The notes: generated by a model not told the origin, from the letters alone. Counted from the stretch's first letter, positions 33,626 to 43,532 are shown. The stretch: DNA of 64,000 bases from Pseudomonas_T sp032052615 (GCA_032052615.1 DAMBWF010000006.1:1-64000); one strand, 5' to 3'. Numbers and translations: made by a program.

Positions 33626-35752
33626 ATGGTGGTCTACACGCGCATTGTCCCGGTATCCCTGTCCGTACTGGGTCTGCTGGCTATCCCGACAGTACAGGCC
33701 GACACCCCGAAAACCCTGGCGATTCCGGCGACATCCGTCACCGGTGGCTACGAACGGCAAGACTACAAGGCCGCCGAAAGCCGTAGCGCGACGAAAATCG
33801 ACGCGCCGCTGCGGGATATTCCCCAGACCGTCAACGTGGTGCCCGAAAGCGTGATCGAGGATCAGGGCGCCCAGTCCATGGAGGATGTCCTGAAGAACGT
33901 GCCCGGCGTCGGGTTTTCCAATGGCGACGGCCAGCGCGACCAAGTCAGCCTGCGCGGCTTCAATGCCCTGGGCGACATGTACCTCGACGGCATCCGGGAC
34001 GACGCCCTGTACTTCCGTGACCTGTCCAACATCGAGCGTGTCGAGGTCATCAAGGGGCCTGCCGCTGTGCTCTACGGGCGCGGTTCGTCCGGTGGCCTGA
34101 TCAACAGCGTGAGCAAGAAGCCCGGCTTCGATCCCGTCCAGGAGGTGGGCGTCAGTTTCGACAGCGAAGGCAGGCGGCGCACCCAGTTAGACACTGGATG
34201 GGCCGACGAGACCGCGCGGGACAAAGCGTTCCGCGTCACCGGCGCGTTCGAGGACAGCGACACCTTCCGCGACGACGGCTACATCGACCGCAAGGCCCTC
34301 GCGCCGTCGGCTTACTTCCGACTGTCCGACGACCTCGAACTCAACCTGGGCGCCACCTACCTGTACGACAAGCGCCTGATCGACTTCGGCATTCCCGCCC
34401 GGGGCGACCGCCCGGTGCACGTGGACCGGGACCGGCGCTTCGGCTCCGGCGAGGCCGACCAGGACTATGCCCGCAGCGAGGTCTTCACCTTCACCGCCAG
34501 CCTGGACTATCGGATCAACGACGATTTCACCCTGACCAATACCAGTCGCTACTACCGCTACGACCTCGACCGCAACCACACCCTGGCCGACAGCGGGCCG
34601 AACCGTTTCGTCACCGCGCCCAACGGCGAACTGCTGGTGAAGCTGAACCGGGGCAACGTGGCCCGCGACGAGGCGGGCGTGTTCAACCAGACCGAACTCA
34701 AGCAACAGGCGCGGCTGGCCGGTCTGCAGCACACCCTGCTGTACGGGATGGAGGTGGGCATCCAGGACAAGGACCAGCGGGTGTTCAGCCAGAACGACGT
34801 GGCGCGGGTGCCGGTCTATCGCGACAGGCTGGTCCCGGTGCCGGAACATGCCGGCACGCTCACCACCAAGGGCACCAACACCCAGGAAACCGCCGGGTTC
34901 TACGTTCAGGACCTGATCGAGCTGAACGAACAGTGGAAGGCGTTGCTCGGCGTGCGCTACGACATCTTCGGTCAGGGGTACGACGATCGTCGCCCGGCGA
35001 ACGTCGACCTCGACCGCACCGACAAGACCTGGAGCCCCCGGGCGGGCCTGGTGTACCAGCCGGATCGGGTCCAGTCCTACTACGTCTCGGTCAGCCGCAG
35101 CTACCAGCCCTCGGGCGAGACCTTCGCCATCTCCCCCAGCAACCAGCACCTGGAACCTGAGGAAACCACCAACTACGAGGTGGGCGCCAAATGGGACCTG
35201 CTCGACGACCGCCTGGCGCTGACCGCCGCGCTGTTCCGGCTCGAGCGCACCAATATGAAGACCAGCGACCCGCTCAACCCGACCCTCACGGTGCTGGCCG
35301 GCGAGCAGCGCACCGACGGTTTCGAGGCGACGGCCAGCGGCCAGATCACCGACGCGTGGCAGCTCTACGGTGGCTACGCCTACCTGGACGCGGAAATCAC
35401 CAAATCCAACAGCAAGACCAACGGCGTCTCCAACGAAGGTCGCGTGCCCACCTTGACGCCTCGCCACAGCGCCAACCTCTGGGTGGTGCGGACCCTGACG
35501 CCGGAATGGCGACTGGGAATGGGGGCGAACTATGTGGGCGACCGCTACACCGCCCTGGACAACAAGGTGGAGATGCCGGCCTACACCACCTTCGATACGG
35601 CCTTGCTGTACGACGTCCGCGAGTGGGGCATGGCGGTACGGTTGCGCAACGTCTTCGACCGCGACTACTACGCCTCCGCCCACGGCTCGGTGGACCTGGT
35701 CACCCCCGGCGCTCCGCGAACCCTGGAAGTCAGCGCCAACTACCGCTTCTGA
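33626..35752 (+). CDS. TonB-dependent siderophore receptor
   Basis: A 708-residue outer-membrane receptor. The signal peptide spans about residues 1-25 (ending TVQAD). The plug domain includes RDIPQTVNVVPESVIEDQGA, LRGFNALGDMYLDGIRDDAL and NIERVEVIKGPAAVLYGRGS; the C-terminal barrel ends in EVSANYRF with the terminal Phe needed for insertion. There is no N-terminal signalling extension, so it does not act on an ECF sigma/anti-sigma pair. Features resemble Fiu/PiuA-type catecholate receptors, but the ligand cannot be set. AAGGAG precedes the ATG, and a Fur-like box lies upstream. Confidence 0.9.
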   Translation: MVVYTRIVPVSLSVLGLLAIPTVQADTPKTLAIPATSVTGGYERQDYKAAESRSATKIDAPLRDIPQTVNVVPESVIEDQGAQSMEDVLKNVPGVGFSNGDGQRDQVSLRGFNALGDMYLDGIRDDALYFRDLSNIERVEVIKGPAAVLYGRGSSGGLINSVSKKPGFDPVQEVGVSFDSEGRRRTQLDTGWADETARDKAFRVTGAFEDSDTFRDDGYIDRKALAPSAYFRLSDDLELNLGATYLYDKRLIDFGIPARGDRPVHVDRDRRFGSGEADQDYARSEVFTFTASLDYRINDDFTLTNTSRYYRYDLDRNHTLADSGPNRFVTAPNGELLVKLNRGNVARDEAGVFNQTELKQQARLAGLQHTLLYGMEVGIQDKDQRVFSQNDVARVPVYRDRLVPVPEHAGTLTTKGTNTQETAGFYVQDLIELNEQWKALLGVRYDIFGQGYDDRRPANVDLDRTDKTWSPRAGLVYQPDRVQSYYVSVSRSYQPSGETFAISPSNQHLEPEETTNYEVGAKWDLLDDRLALTAALFRLERTNMKTSDPLNPTLTVLAGEQRTDGFEATASGQITDAWQLYGGYAYLDAEITKSNSKTNGVSNEGRVPTLTPRHSANLWVVRTLTPEWRLGMGANYVGDRYTALDNKVEMPAYTTFDTALLYDVREWGMAVRLRNVFDRDYYASAHGSVDLVTPGAPRTLEVSANYRF

Positions 35753-35760
35753 TCCGCCCC

Positions 35761-35792
35761 GTCCGGCGCCCGCGGCTTGCCGGGTGCCGGAC
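35761..35792. terminator. Bidirectional terminator between TonB receptor and M42 peptidase
   Basis: Arms 35761-35772 and 35781-35792 pair over 12 bp with one G-U, around an 8-base loop, in the 61-bp gap between convergent genes. No clear T-run on either strand. Confidence 0.6.
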
Positions 35793-35813
35793 CGCGACGC
35801 GCCCCAGGCGCGC

Positions 35814-36875
35814 TCAACGCGGGGTCGCATCCTTCAACAGGTAGCGGGCCAGCGTCTTCGCGCAGGCGCCGATGCCTTCGAGCAGCACGATCTCCACGCC
35901 ATGGGTGTTCTCGGTGGGGATCGACAGGCACCCGGCCTGGGGCGTCAGGCCGGTGCTGAGCAGGGCGCTGGCGTCGGAGGCGAACTCGACGAACAGCGCG
36001 GCCTGGGGCGAGTAGCCTTCCAACTGGGCGGCCTCCATCAGTTCCTCGGCCACCTGCCGGGTGTAGTAGCCCTTGCTGTCGCCGGTGTTGACGATGGGGT
36101 CGGCCGACAACCGGGTCGCGTATTCGCTGGCGATGGGCCCCACTTCGAGGGCAATCGCCCGTACGCATTGCAGATTGCGCGCCGCGTAGAGCGCGCCTGA
36201 ATTGCTCTCTTCCTCCATGGTGGTGCAGACGAAGTAGACGTCGTGCTTCAACTGCTCGCGCCCGGCGGCCACCCGCCGCGCGGCGATCAGCATCGCCAGG
36301 AGCGGCGCCCGGTCGTCCAGGAAGTGAGCGGCGACGGCGTCCGGCAGATAGGTCGGCGTGCGATAGGGCCGGCCCAGCACCACCCGGGTGCCCGGGCGGA
36401 TCCCCAGCTTCAGGAGTTCATCCGGCGAACGGCGGGTGGTGACGTGAACGTCCTCCCACTGGACGTTCCCGCTCAACACATCCCGGCCCTGCCGCGAACT
36501 GCCCGAGGTGTGCATGGTGCCGAACGACAGGACCCCCTGGACCTCCCCGGACGACCCCAGAACGTCCACCGGGCACGTCCCGAAGTTCACCGGATGGGCG
36601 CCACCGAGAGCCACCACTCGAAGGCTGCCGTCGTCCTCGACCCGTTTGACGATCATCGCGATCTCGTCCAAGTGGGCAAGGACCAGCACGGCCGGCCCCG
36701 GGCTCTCTCGACCACAGCGCAACGCCCCGACCAGGTTGCCGGCGGGGTCCATCCATACCTCGTCGCAGACGCGCTCCAGTTCCGCCTGGCACAAGGCGCG
36801 TACTTCGTCTTCCTGACCTCCAGGGCCACGGGCCTGCAACAGGGCTTCGAGCAAGGCTTTGTCTTGGGCTTCCAT
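35814..36875 (-). CDS. M42 family metallopeptidase
   Basis: A 353-residue cytoplasmic aminopeptidase of the M42 (glutamyl aminopeptidase/FrvX) family. Metal and catalytic positions can be placed: VLAHLDEIAMIV (metal His and nearby Asp), HFLDDRAPLLAML (bridging Asp), CTTMEEESNSGA (catalytic and metal Glu), IALEVGP (metal ligand, Glu rather than the usual Asp) and ENTHGVE (metal His). ATG 36875 gives the family N-terminus; the frame upstream reads as non-genic. Some Pseudomonas M42 proteins belong to the NAGGN osmolyte system, but its synthetic partners are not seen here. Confidence 0.85.
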   Translation of the reverse strand: MEAQDKALLEALLQARGPGGQEDEVRALCQAELERVCDEVWMDPAGNLVGALRCGRESPGPAVLVLAHLDEIAMIVKRVEDDGSLRVVALGGAHPVNFGTCPVDVLGSSGEVQGVLSFGTMHTSGSSRQGRDVLSGNVQWEDVHVTTRRSPDELLKLGIRPGTRVVLGRPYRTPTYLPDAVAAHFLDDRAPLLAMLIAARRVAAGREQLKHDVYFVCTTMEEESNSGALYAARNLQCVRAIALEVGPIASEYATRLSADPIVNTGDSKGYYTRQVAEELMEAAQLEGYSPQAALFVEFASDASALLSTGLTPQAGCLSIPTENTHGVEIVLLEGIGACAKTLARYLLKDATPR

Positions 36876-37098
36876 CGCTTTTCCTGAGGTGGCGGTTTTC
36901 CTTAGGAGGAAACCCCCGGCCCATTCGTTCCCCCGGGGGCGGGTGAACGAACTCGCTCCGGTCCGGGTCAGCCCTAGTGTCGGGACGGAAGGCGCCGATC
37001 CGAGGCTCGATCCGGTTCCAGGAACGGGGCAGGGCCCGCTCGGCTCGACGCGGCCGCCTGTCCCCCACCCCTGAACGCCGCTCAGGCGAGGAGAACGC

Positions 37099-37410
37099 AT
37101 GAACAACGAACGACCTTTGAAGACTTTCGGTACTCCCTTGGCGCTGGGCCTCGGCGCGTATTGCGTCCTGCGCGGCGTCGCCGGCGGAGGGCTTTCCGGC
37201 TTGCTCAAGATCGGCCTCGGCGCGGCGCTCCTGGGTAACGGCATGTCGCGCTTGCGGGCGCGCTCGGTGCATGGGGAGAAGGCCGTCAGCGTGGGTGAGG
37301 CCTTCGCCAAGGCCATCGACGGGCAAGCCCCCCATCCCGGAGACGTACCGGGCGGCGCCTACAACGTGCAACCCCTGGAAACCCTGGAGCGCAAGCTCGG
37401 CGGGGCCTAA
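37099..37410 (+). CDS. Small hypothetical protein with one or two hydrophobic segments
   Basis: A 103-residue protein with AGGAGAACGC before the ATG. Residues about 13-50 (LALGLGAYCVLRG and GLLKIGLGAALLGNGM) are glycine-rich and hydrophobic, so it is probably membrane-associated; the C-terminal half is polar. I do not recognise it. The 220 bases upstream include a GC-rich inverted repeat around 36915-36942 but no clear promoter. It is divergent from the M42 peptidase gene. Confidence 0.6.
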   Translation: MNNERPLKTFGTPLALGLGAYCVLRGVAGGGLSGLLKIGLGAALLGNGMSRLRARSVHGEKAVSVGEAFAKAIDGQAPHPGDVPGGAYNVQPLETLERKLGGA

Positions 37411-37521
37411 GCCGGAGGCGACGGGGCGCTGTCCCGCCCGAGGCGCGCCCATTGCCCCAGGCGAGCCGGTGTCGTGCGTCGGGCCGGATACGCTATTGGC
37501 CATCCCCTCAAGCGACGGCGA

Positions 37522-38577
37522 TCAGCGAGGCGGGAAGAACGGCTCCGCTTGCCGCTGGGTCCGGCGGTATTCGCCCGGCGTCACGCCGCTCCAACGCTTG
37601 AAGGCGCGCTGAAAGGCTTCCGCCGAGGCGAAGCCCAGCAAGTAGGCGATTTCCCCGAACGCCAGCTCGGTGTCGCGGATGTAGCTGATCGCCAAGTCGT
37701 GGCGAGTATCGTTGAGCAACGCGCGAAACGAACGGCCTTCTTCGGCCAGCTTGCGGCGAAGGGTCCAGGCCGGTAGCTGCAAGCGCGCGGCGATATCCTT
37801 CAGGGCGGGCTCGCGTCCGTGCAGCAGCGGGCCCAGCAGGTGGACGACCCGTTCCCGCAGGCTGCGGGTGCGGGTCAGTTGCTCCAGCTCCCGCTCGCAG
37901 AGTTCGAGTAATTGGCTCCAGGTGCTGGGGCAATGCCCGGGGCAAGGCCAGTCGAGGGTCTCGGCGGAGAGGCGCATCTGGTTGTCCGTGGCGCCGAATT
38001 CCACCGGGCAGTCGAACACCTCGGCGTAGCGCTCCGCGTAGGCGGGGGCCTCGAACTCGATGTCCACCCGCGCCACCGCCAGGCGCCGGCCCGCCAGGGC
38101 CCCGAACTGGGCCGCCCAGCCGGCCAGCACCGAATCCACCACGAAGCGGTTGTAGCGGTTATAGGGGCTGATGGAATAGAAGCGCAGCCAGGCGCCGTCG
38201 GCGTCTTCCCGGAAGCTGGACTGGCCTCGGTAGTTGTGGGCGTACAGGGGCTCGAAGCGCGTCAGCGCGCGGGCCGCCTCGCGCAGGGTTGGCGCCTGGG
38301 CCGCGGCGACGCCGGCGAGGCCGGCCTGGCTCAAGCGACTGTGGCAACCCATGGCCAAGCCCAGGCTTTCGTCGCCGGTCAGTTCGATCGCCGCGTGTCC
38401 CAGGCGCATGTAGCGGGGGATGGATAGGCGCGCCCGCGCCTCGCCCAAGCGACGGGCATCCAGGCCGTATTGCGCCAGCAAGGGAAGGGGGTCGACCTGG
38501 CGCTCGCGCAGCGCCATGGCCAGGCTGTCGACGAAGCCCACGGAGAGGTCGCCGAGGCGAATCCGCGACGGGCGCAC
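37522..38577 (-). CDS. AraC family transcriptional regulator
   Basis: A 351-residue regulator with an N-terminal ligand-binding domain of the Arabinose_bd (OruR/ArgR-like) type and two helix-turn-helix motifs at the C-terminus (LKDIAARLQLPAWTLRRKLA and FGEIAYLLGFASAEAFQRAF, followed by KRWSGVTPGEYRR). These match Pseudomonas AraC regulators in which the inducer is usually a metabolite. It begins 5 bp after the stop of the nitrilase-fold gene, so the two are probably one operon. Confidence 0.9.
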   Translation of the reverse strand: MRPSRIRLGDLSVGFVDSLAMALRERQVDPLPLLAQYGLDARRLGEARARLSIPRYMRLGHAAIELTGDESLGLAMGCHSRLSQAGLAGVAAAQAPTLREAARALTRFEPLYAHNYRGQSSFREDADGAWLRFYSISPYNRYNRFVVDSVLAGWAAQFGALAGRRLAVARVDIEFEAPAYAERYAEVFDCPVEFGATDNQMRLSAETLDWPCPGHCPSTWSQLLELCERELEQLTRTRSLRERVVHLLGPLLHGREPALKDIAARLQLPAWTLRRKLAEEGRSFRALLNDTRHDLAISYIRDTELAFGEIAYLLGFASAEAFQRAFKRWSGVTPGEYRRTQRQAEPFFPPR

Positions 38578-38582
38578 CAGTG

Positions 38583-39701
38583 CTACAGCCAGAGGTTGAT
38601 CAACCGGGCACCCTGGCCATCGTCCACCAGGCGGGCGCCGTCCTGGGCCAGTACCAAGCTACGGCCCGCGCTGCCCAAGTCCCACAGGCGGCCACGCATG
38701 AACACCGCGATGCCGGCCTGGACGCCGCTCGCTCGCAGGGGGTTGGCCGGCGCGGCGGCGACGGATGGCGGAATCGGACAAGCGCTGGGCGGCAGCGGCG
38801 CGGGCTGGAGCAGGCGGTCGGCCTGGTCGCGGTGGCGTTCGCCGACGAACGCCGGCACCGCCAGCAACTGGGCGCCATGCCGGGCGAGTTCGGCGTGGCT
38901 GGCGGCGTCCTCGCTGTCGGCATAGAACAACACGCCCAGGCGACCGGCCGGCGTGTCCACCACGTCCAGGTCGTCGCGCCGCGCGGCGCCGGTGACGCGG
39001 CGCTCGCCGCCGGAGGAGGACACCTTGCGCTGGGGCTGGCCCAGGGGGTGGCCGTCGGGGCCGAAGACCAGGCTGACGTTGTACAGCGGGCCGTCGCCGA
39101 CCCGTAGCGCGCCGCCGTCCACCCGGGGGGCGGGCAACACGATGGAGCCGGCCACCAGGGTCACGCCGTAGGCCTTGGCCAAGCCGCCGAACAGGGTCTG
39201 GTAGTCCCGCGCCATGGGCTCCGCCTTCATGCGCAGCAAGGCGTCCCCCAGCCGATCCTTGCCCTCGGCGTGCCACAGCGCGCCGAGGGTCCCCAGCGGA
39301 TTGCCCAAGGCCAGCCAGGCCATGGCGGAGCCGAGGGTACGCGCGCCGTACACCTGTTCCTTCTCGCCGGTGGCTACCAGCCAGGTGCCGATGTGCTCGG
39401 GCAGTACCACCACGGTCTTGTCGTTGAGCAGGCCCTCGTCCCGGGCCTTGTCCAGGTAGGCGGCCAGTTTCAGGCGCAGGCGGGAAACGCTCTGGTAATC
39501 GGATGGAAACAGCTCGGGCTGGATGCCCAGGAGGTTGCCACGGCCGTTGGCCTGGCCCTGGCTGAAGTCCAGGCGGCTGCGCAGGTCGGACAGGTAATGG
39601 GGCGCGGTCCGTTCGCCGGACCACAACCCGTAGGCGGTGAGGCCGGCGGCGAGCAGGAGGCCGGCGACGAGGCCGGCGAGGGTGAGCAGCAGCTTGCGCA
39701 T
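38583..39701 (-). CDS. Carbon-nitrogen hydrolase (nitrilase) fold protein, catalytic cysteine missing
   Basis: A 372-residue protein with an N-terminal signal anchor (residues 5-28) and a nitrilase-superfamily domain. The catalytic Glu is in VVLPEHIGTW (Glu102) and Lys in QRKVSSSGGE (Lys226). The position of the catalytic Cys, normally in a VLICADS-like strand, reads GRLGVLFYADSE, with Tyr260 where Cys is expected. It is therefore probably not an amidase, and may be a binding or regulatory protein. The domain would face the periplasm. It is in an apparent operon with an AraC regulator. Confidence 0.8.
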   Translation of the reverse strand: MRKLLLTLAGLVAGLLLAAGLTAYGLWSGERTAPHYLSDLRSRLDFSQGQANGRGNLLGIQPELFPSDYQSVSRLRLKLAAYLDKARDEGLLNDKTVVVLPEHIGTWLVATGEKEQVYGARTLGSAMAWLALGNPLGTLGALWHAEGKDRLGDALLRMKAEPMARDYQTLFGGLAKAYGVTLVAGSIVLPAPRVDGGALRVGDGPLYNVSLVFGPDGHPLGQPQRKVSSSGGERRVTGAARRDDLDVVDTPAGRLGVLFYADSEDAASHAELARHGAQLLAVPAFVGERHRDQADRLLQPAPLPPSACPIPPSVAAAPANPLRASGVQAGIAVFMRGRLWDLGSAGRSLVLAQDGARLVDDGQGARLINLWL

Positions 39702-39910
39702 GGCGGACAGGTGGCTTCGACTGTCCGGGCAGGGTAAGGGGCAGGGCGCGGCTTGCCAACCCTACCGTGCGCGATTCGATCAGTAACTTGTCGTTTTCGA
39801 TCATTGAGCCGCCGTCGGGCGCTCTTTATCGTTCGGCCCACAACGACCGGCGCGCCTGGAAGCGCCGGCGATTTCGACCGTGTTTGCATCGCCCGATGCC
39901 GGAGACCGCC

Positions 39911-41944
39911 ATGACCGTTCCCTATCCGCACCTGCTCGCGCCCCTCGACCTGGGCTTCACCGTACTGCGCAACCGTACCCTGATGGGGTCGATGCACACC
40001 GGCCTGGAGGAAAAACCGGATGGCTTCGAACGCATGGCGGCCTATTTCGCCGAGCGCGCCCGGGGCGGCGTCGGCCTGATGGTCACCGGCGGCATCGGGC
40101 CGAACGTGGAAGGCGGGGTCTACGCCGGCGCCGCCAAGCTGACCACCGAGGAGGAGGCGGCCAAGCACCGGATCGTCACCCAGGCGGTGCACGAGGCGGG
40201 CGGCAAGATTTGCATGCAGATCCTCCACGCCGGGCGCTACGCCTACAGCCCGAAGTCGGTGGCGCCCAGCGCCCTCCAGGCGCCGATCAACCCGTTCAAG
40301 CCCCACGAGCTGGACGAGGCGGGCATCGAGAAGCAGATCGCCGACTTCGTCACCTGCGCCACCCTGGCCCAGCAGGCCGAGTACGACGGCGTCGAAATCA
40401 TGGGCTCGGAGGGGTACTTCATCAACCAGTTCCTCGCCGCCCATACCAACCAGCGCACCGACCGCTGGGGTGGCAGCTACGAAAACCGCATGCGCCTGCC
40501 GGTGGAGATCGTTCGCCGGGTGCGCGAGGCGGTGGGGCCGAATTTCATCATCATCTACCGCCTGTCGATGCTCGACCTGGTGGAGGGCGGCAGCGACTGG
40601 GAGGAAATCGTCACCCTGGCCAAGGCCATCGAGGCCGCTGGCGCCACCCTGATCAACACCGGCATCGGCTGGCACGAGGCGCGTATCCCGACCATCGCCA
40701 CCAAGGTGCCGCGTGCGGCCTTCACCCCGGTCACCGCCAAGTTGCGCGGCGCGGTGAAGATTCCGCTGATCACCACCAACCGCATCAATACCCCGGAGGT
40801 GGCCGAACAGGTGCTGGCCGCCGGCGAAGCCGATATGGTATCCATGGCGCGGCCGTTCCTCGCCGACTCCCAGTTCGTCGCCAAGGCCGCCGCCGGCCGC
40901 GCCGATGAGATCAACACCTGCATCGCCTGCAACCAGGCATGTCTGGACCACACCTTCAGCGGCAAGCTCACCAGTTGCCTGGTCAACCCCCGGGCCTGCC
41001 ACGAGACCGAGCTGAACTACCTGCCCACTCCCCAACCCAAGCGCATCGCGGTGGTCGGCGCCGGCCCGGCCGGCCTGGCCGCGGCCACCGTCGCCGCCGA
41101 GCGGGGCCACCGGGTGACGCTGTTCGAGGCGGGCGCCGAGATCGGCGGCCAGTTCAACGTGGCCAAGCGTATCCCTGGCAAGGAAGAGTTCCACGAAACC
41201 CTGCGGTATTTCCGCCGCAAGCTGGAGACCACCGGGGTGGAACTGCGGCTGAACCGGGTGGCCACGGTGGATGCCCTGGTGGCGGAAGGCTTCGACCATA
41301 TCCTGCTGGCCACCGGCGTGGTGCCGCGCATTCCGGAAATCCCCGGCATCGACCATCCCAAGGTGATCGGCTACTTGGACGCCCTGCTGGGACGCAAGCC
41401 GGTGGGCGCGCGGGTGGCGGTGATCGGTGCGGGCGGGATCGGCTTCGACGTTTCCGAGTTCATCACCCACAGCGGGCCGTCCACCAGCCTGGACCGCGAA
41501 GCCTTCTGGCGCGAATGGGGCATCGACGCCCGGCTGCAGGCCCGGGGCGGCATCGCCGGCCTGCGCCCGCAACCGCAGCCGGCGGCCCGCGAGGTGTACT
41601 TGCTGCAGCGCAAGAAATCCAAGGTGGGCGACGGTCTCGGCAAGACCACCGGCTGGATCCATCGCGCCGGCCTGAAGATGAAGCAGGTGCAAATGCTCAA
41701 TTGCGTGCAATACCTGAAGGTGGACGACGAGGGCCTGCACATTCGCGTCGGCGAGGATGAGCCGCGGGTGCTGGCGGTGGACACGGTGATCGTCTGCGCC
41801 GGCCAGGACCCGCTGCGGGAGTTGCAGGCCGGCCTGGAGGCGGCGGGGCAGCGGGTGCACCTGATCGGCGGCGCCGACGTGGCCGCCGAACTGGACGCCA
41901 AGCGCGCCATCGGCCAGGGCTCCCGTCTGGCCGCCGAGCTGTGA
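39911..41944 (+). CDS. fadH: NADPH-dependent 2,4-dienoyl-CoA reductase
   Basis: A 677-residue three-domain flavoprotein that reduces 2,4-dienoyl-CoA during breakdown of unsaturated fatty acids. The N-terminal FMN-binding TIM barrel of the Old Yellow Enzyme type begins LAPLDLGFTVLRNRTLMGSM. The iron-sulfur cysteines are in CIACNQACLDHTFSG followed by SCLVNPRAC. The FAD/NADPH domains follow, with AVVGAGPAGLAAATVAAERG and RVAVIGAGGIGFDVSEF. ATG 39911 is chosen because GGAG precedes it and the family starts here; an ATG five codons earlier (39896) is possible. Confidence 0.93.
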   Translation: MTVPYPHLLAPLDLGFTVLRNRTLMGSMHTGLEEKPDGFERMAAYFAERARGGVGLMVTGGIGPNVEGGVYAGAAKLTTEEEAAKHRIVTQAVHEAGGKICMQILHAGRYAYSPKSVAPSALQAPINPFKPHELDEAGIEKQIADFVTCATLAQQAEYDGVEIMGSEGYFINQFLAAHTNQRTDRWGGSYENRMRLPVEIVRRVREAVGPNFIIIYRLSMLDLVEGGSDWEEIVTLAKAIEAAGATLINTGIGWHEARIPTIATKVPRAAFTPVTAKLRGAVKIPLITTNRINTPEVAEQVLAAGEADMVSMARPFLADSQFVAKAAAGRADEINTCIACNQACLDHTFSGKLTSCLVNPRACHETELNYLPTPQPKRIAVVGAGPAGLAAATVAAERGHRVTLFEAGAEIGGQFNVAKRIPGKEEFHETLRYFRRKLETTGVELRLNRVATVDALVAEGFDHILLATGVVPRIPEIPGIDHPKVIGYLDALLGRKPVGARVAVIGAGGIGFDVSEFITHSGPSTSLDREAFWREWGIDARLQARGGIAGLRPQPQPAAREVYLLQRKKSKVGDGLGKTTGWIHRAGLKMKQVQMLNCVQYLKVDDEGLHIRVGEDEPRVLAVDTVIVCAGQDPLRELQAGLEAAGQRVHLIGGADVAAELDAKRAIGQGSRLAAEL

Positions 41945-41962
41945 GGGCGGCGGGCGCCGCCC
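41945..41962 (+). terminator. Hairpin directly after fadH
   Basis: GGGCGGC and GCCGCCC form a 7-bp stem with a 4-base loop starting right after the fadH stop. No T-run; terminator-like. Confidence 0.45.
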
Positions 41963-42153
41963 GCCACCGACCCGTTCACAGTTTCCTTCGACGAGGTCCC
42001 GCCCGGGAGGGTGGGACGGGACACAGTGCCAACCCAGTCACAGTGTGGAACGCCTCATTCCCCTAGACTGGCGCGAAACGAATGCCGACCTCCCGCCGGA
42101 GCGTCCGTGCCGGTCCCGTCCGGGACTCACCGTGTTGGCCTGGAGGGAAACCG

Positions 42154-43518
42154 ATGAGCATGCAGAACAAACCCCGCATGGTCGAAGCCGTGATGTTCTT
42201 CAACGACCGCGGTATCTGCAAGGAAATGCTCTTCGCCGAGTTCGAGGCGATGCTCGACGGCGTGGTGAACATCCCCGAGTTCGCCGACCAGCAGATGCGT
42301 GTCGCCTATGTGCTGATCAACCCCCGCCTGCTGCTGCGCTCGGTGGTGTTCTTCTACCTCGATTTCGACGAAAGAGGGCAGGCCGACAGCGGCTGGAACA
42401 TGCCCCTGCGGCACTTGGCCGAGCGCGCCGGCCGTGGGCCGGACCTGGGCGCCGGGCCGATCCGCCTGGCCTGCCGCAGCCAATGCCCGGTGTCCTGGCA
42501 TCAGATGCACCTGTGGGACCCGAGCCTGGCGCCCGGGCAGAACGACCTGGTGCTGCTGCGCGACGCGGCCAAGCGCAACACCCTCGGCATCCTCGTCGAG
42601 GACGAAGCGCCGCCGGTGGAGCCGCAACGCTTGCAGATGGCCCCGGAAGACGCCTGGTACGCCGCCGACCCGTCGCGTGAAGTGGCCGAGAAGCTCGCCG
42701 CGCGGATGGACAGCGAGCATCGCCTGAAGACCGCCCAACTGATCAAGCAGCAACGCCTGCGCATCCACAGCCTGACTCAACAGCACGAAGAAGAGCTGGC
42801 CCGCGTCAAGCTGGCCGCCGAGGAGCAGCAGAAGCGACTGGCGGCGGACGTCCAGGCGCTGCGCCAGGCCCTGAAACAGCAAGAAGACCGCCATGCCGCC
42901 CTCAAGGAGCAACTGGCGGTGCAGGCCGAGGCGTTCCAGAAAGGCCGCGAGGAAATGACTCGCCAGTTGCGCGCCCTGGAGCGCCATGGGCGCACAGAGG
43001 CGGACATCCTGCGCGCCCAGTTCGAGGGCGAGCTGCAGGCCAAGATCGCCGCCGCGGTGGTGGAGTACAAGGAGCAGATCGCCATCCGCGACGTGGAACT
43101 GGCCTACCGCAACGAGCTGGACAGCCAGATGCAGGAGGAGATCGAGCGCCTGCGCCAGGAGCGTGATCGCCTCGCCCGCGACGGCGGCGACCAGATCCTC
43201 CAGCGCCTGGCCAAGCTCGGCGTGGTGTTCGTGGTCTATCACCCCGGCGCGGGCCACCTGACCATTCCCTTGCAGGACATGGCCCGCTACCAGGACAACC
43301 CCCTGGCCTACGCGGCGGCCAAGTGCTTCGTTTCCGAGGAGCAATACCGCCACTGGTTGAGCCATTACCAGCAACCTTCGTGCGCGGCCCGGCTGCCCGG
43401 CGGCGAGCGGTGCGGGGTGCCGGTGGAACGGATGGAATCGCCGAGCCGCTTCGTCCCCGGCGAAAGCGACTGCTGCGGGCGGCACCGCACGGGCAACCGA
43501 TTGCGCACCGTCGGCTGA
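42154..43518 (+). CDS. Coiled-coil protein of unknown function
   Basis: A 454-residue protein. Residues 1-170 form an N-terminal globular domain (MVEAVMFFNDRGICKEMLFA, LINPRLLLRSVVFFYLDFDE). Residues about 190-360 are a long heptad-rich coiled coil (e.g. QHEEELARVKLAAEEQQKRL). The C-terminal domain (LGVVFVVYHPGAGHLTIPL) ends in a cysteine-containing stretch (CGVPVERMESP then SDCCGRH), which may bind metal. Similar Pseudomonas proteins are annotated as chromosome-segregation or DNA-repair ATPase-like, but I see no Walker motifs. GGAGGG precedes the ATG. The next gene starts 14 bp on. Confidence 0.8.
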   Translation: MSMQNKPRMVEAVMFFNDRGICKEMLFAEFEAMLDGVVNIPEFADQQMRVAYVLINPRLLLRSVVFFYLDFDERGQADSGWNMPLRHLAERAGRGPDLGAGPIRLACRSQCPVSWHQMHLWDPSLAPGQNDLVLLRDAAKRNTLGILVEDEAPPVEPQRLQMAPEDAWYAADPSREVAEKLAARMDSEHRLKTAQLIKQQRLRIHSLTQQHEEELARVKLAAEEQQKRLAADVQALRQALKQQEDRHAALKEQLAVQAEAFQKGREEMTRQLRALERHGRTEADILRAQFEGELQAKIAAAVVEYKEQIAIRDVELAYRNELDSQMQEEIERLRQERDRLARDGGDQILQRLAKLGVVFVVYHPGAGHLTIPLQDMARYQDNPLAYAAAKCFVSEEQYRHWLSHYQQPSCAARLPGGERCGVPVERMESPSRFVPGESDCCGRHRTGNRLRTVG

Positions 43519-43532
43519 CCTTGCCCCTCGTC

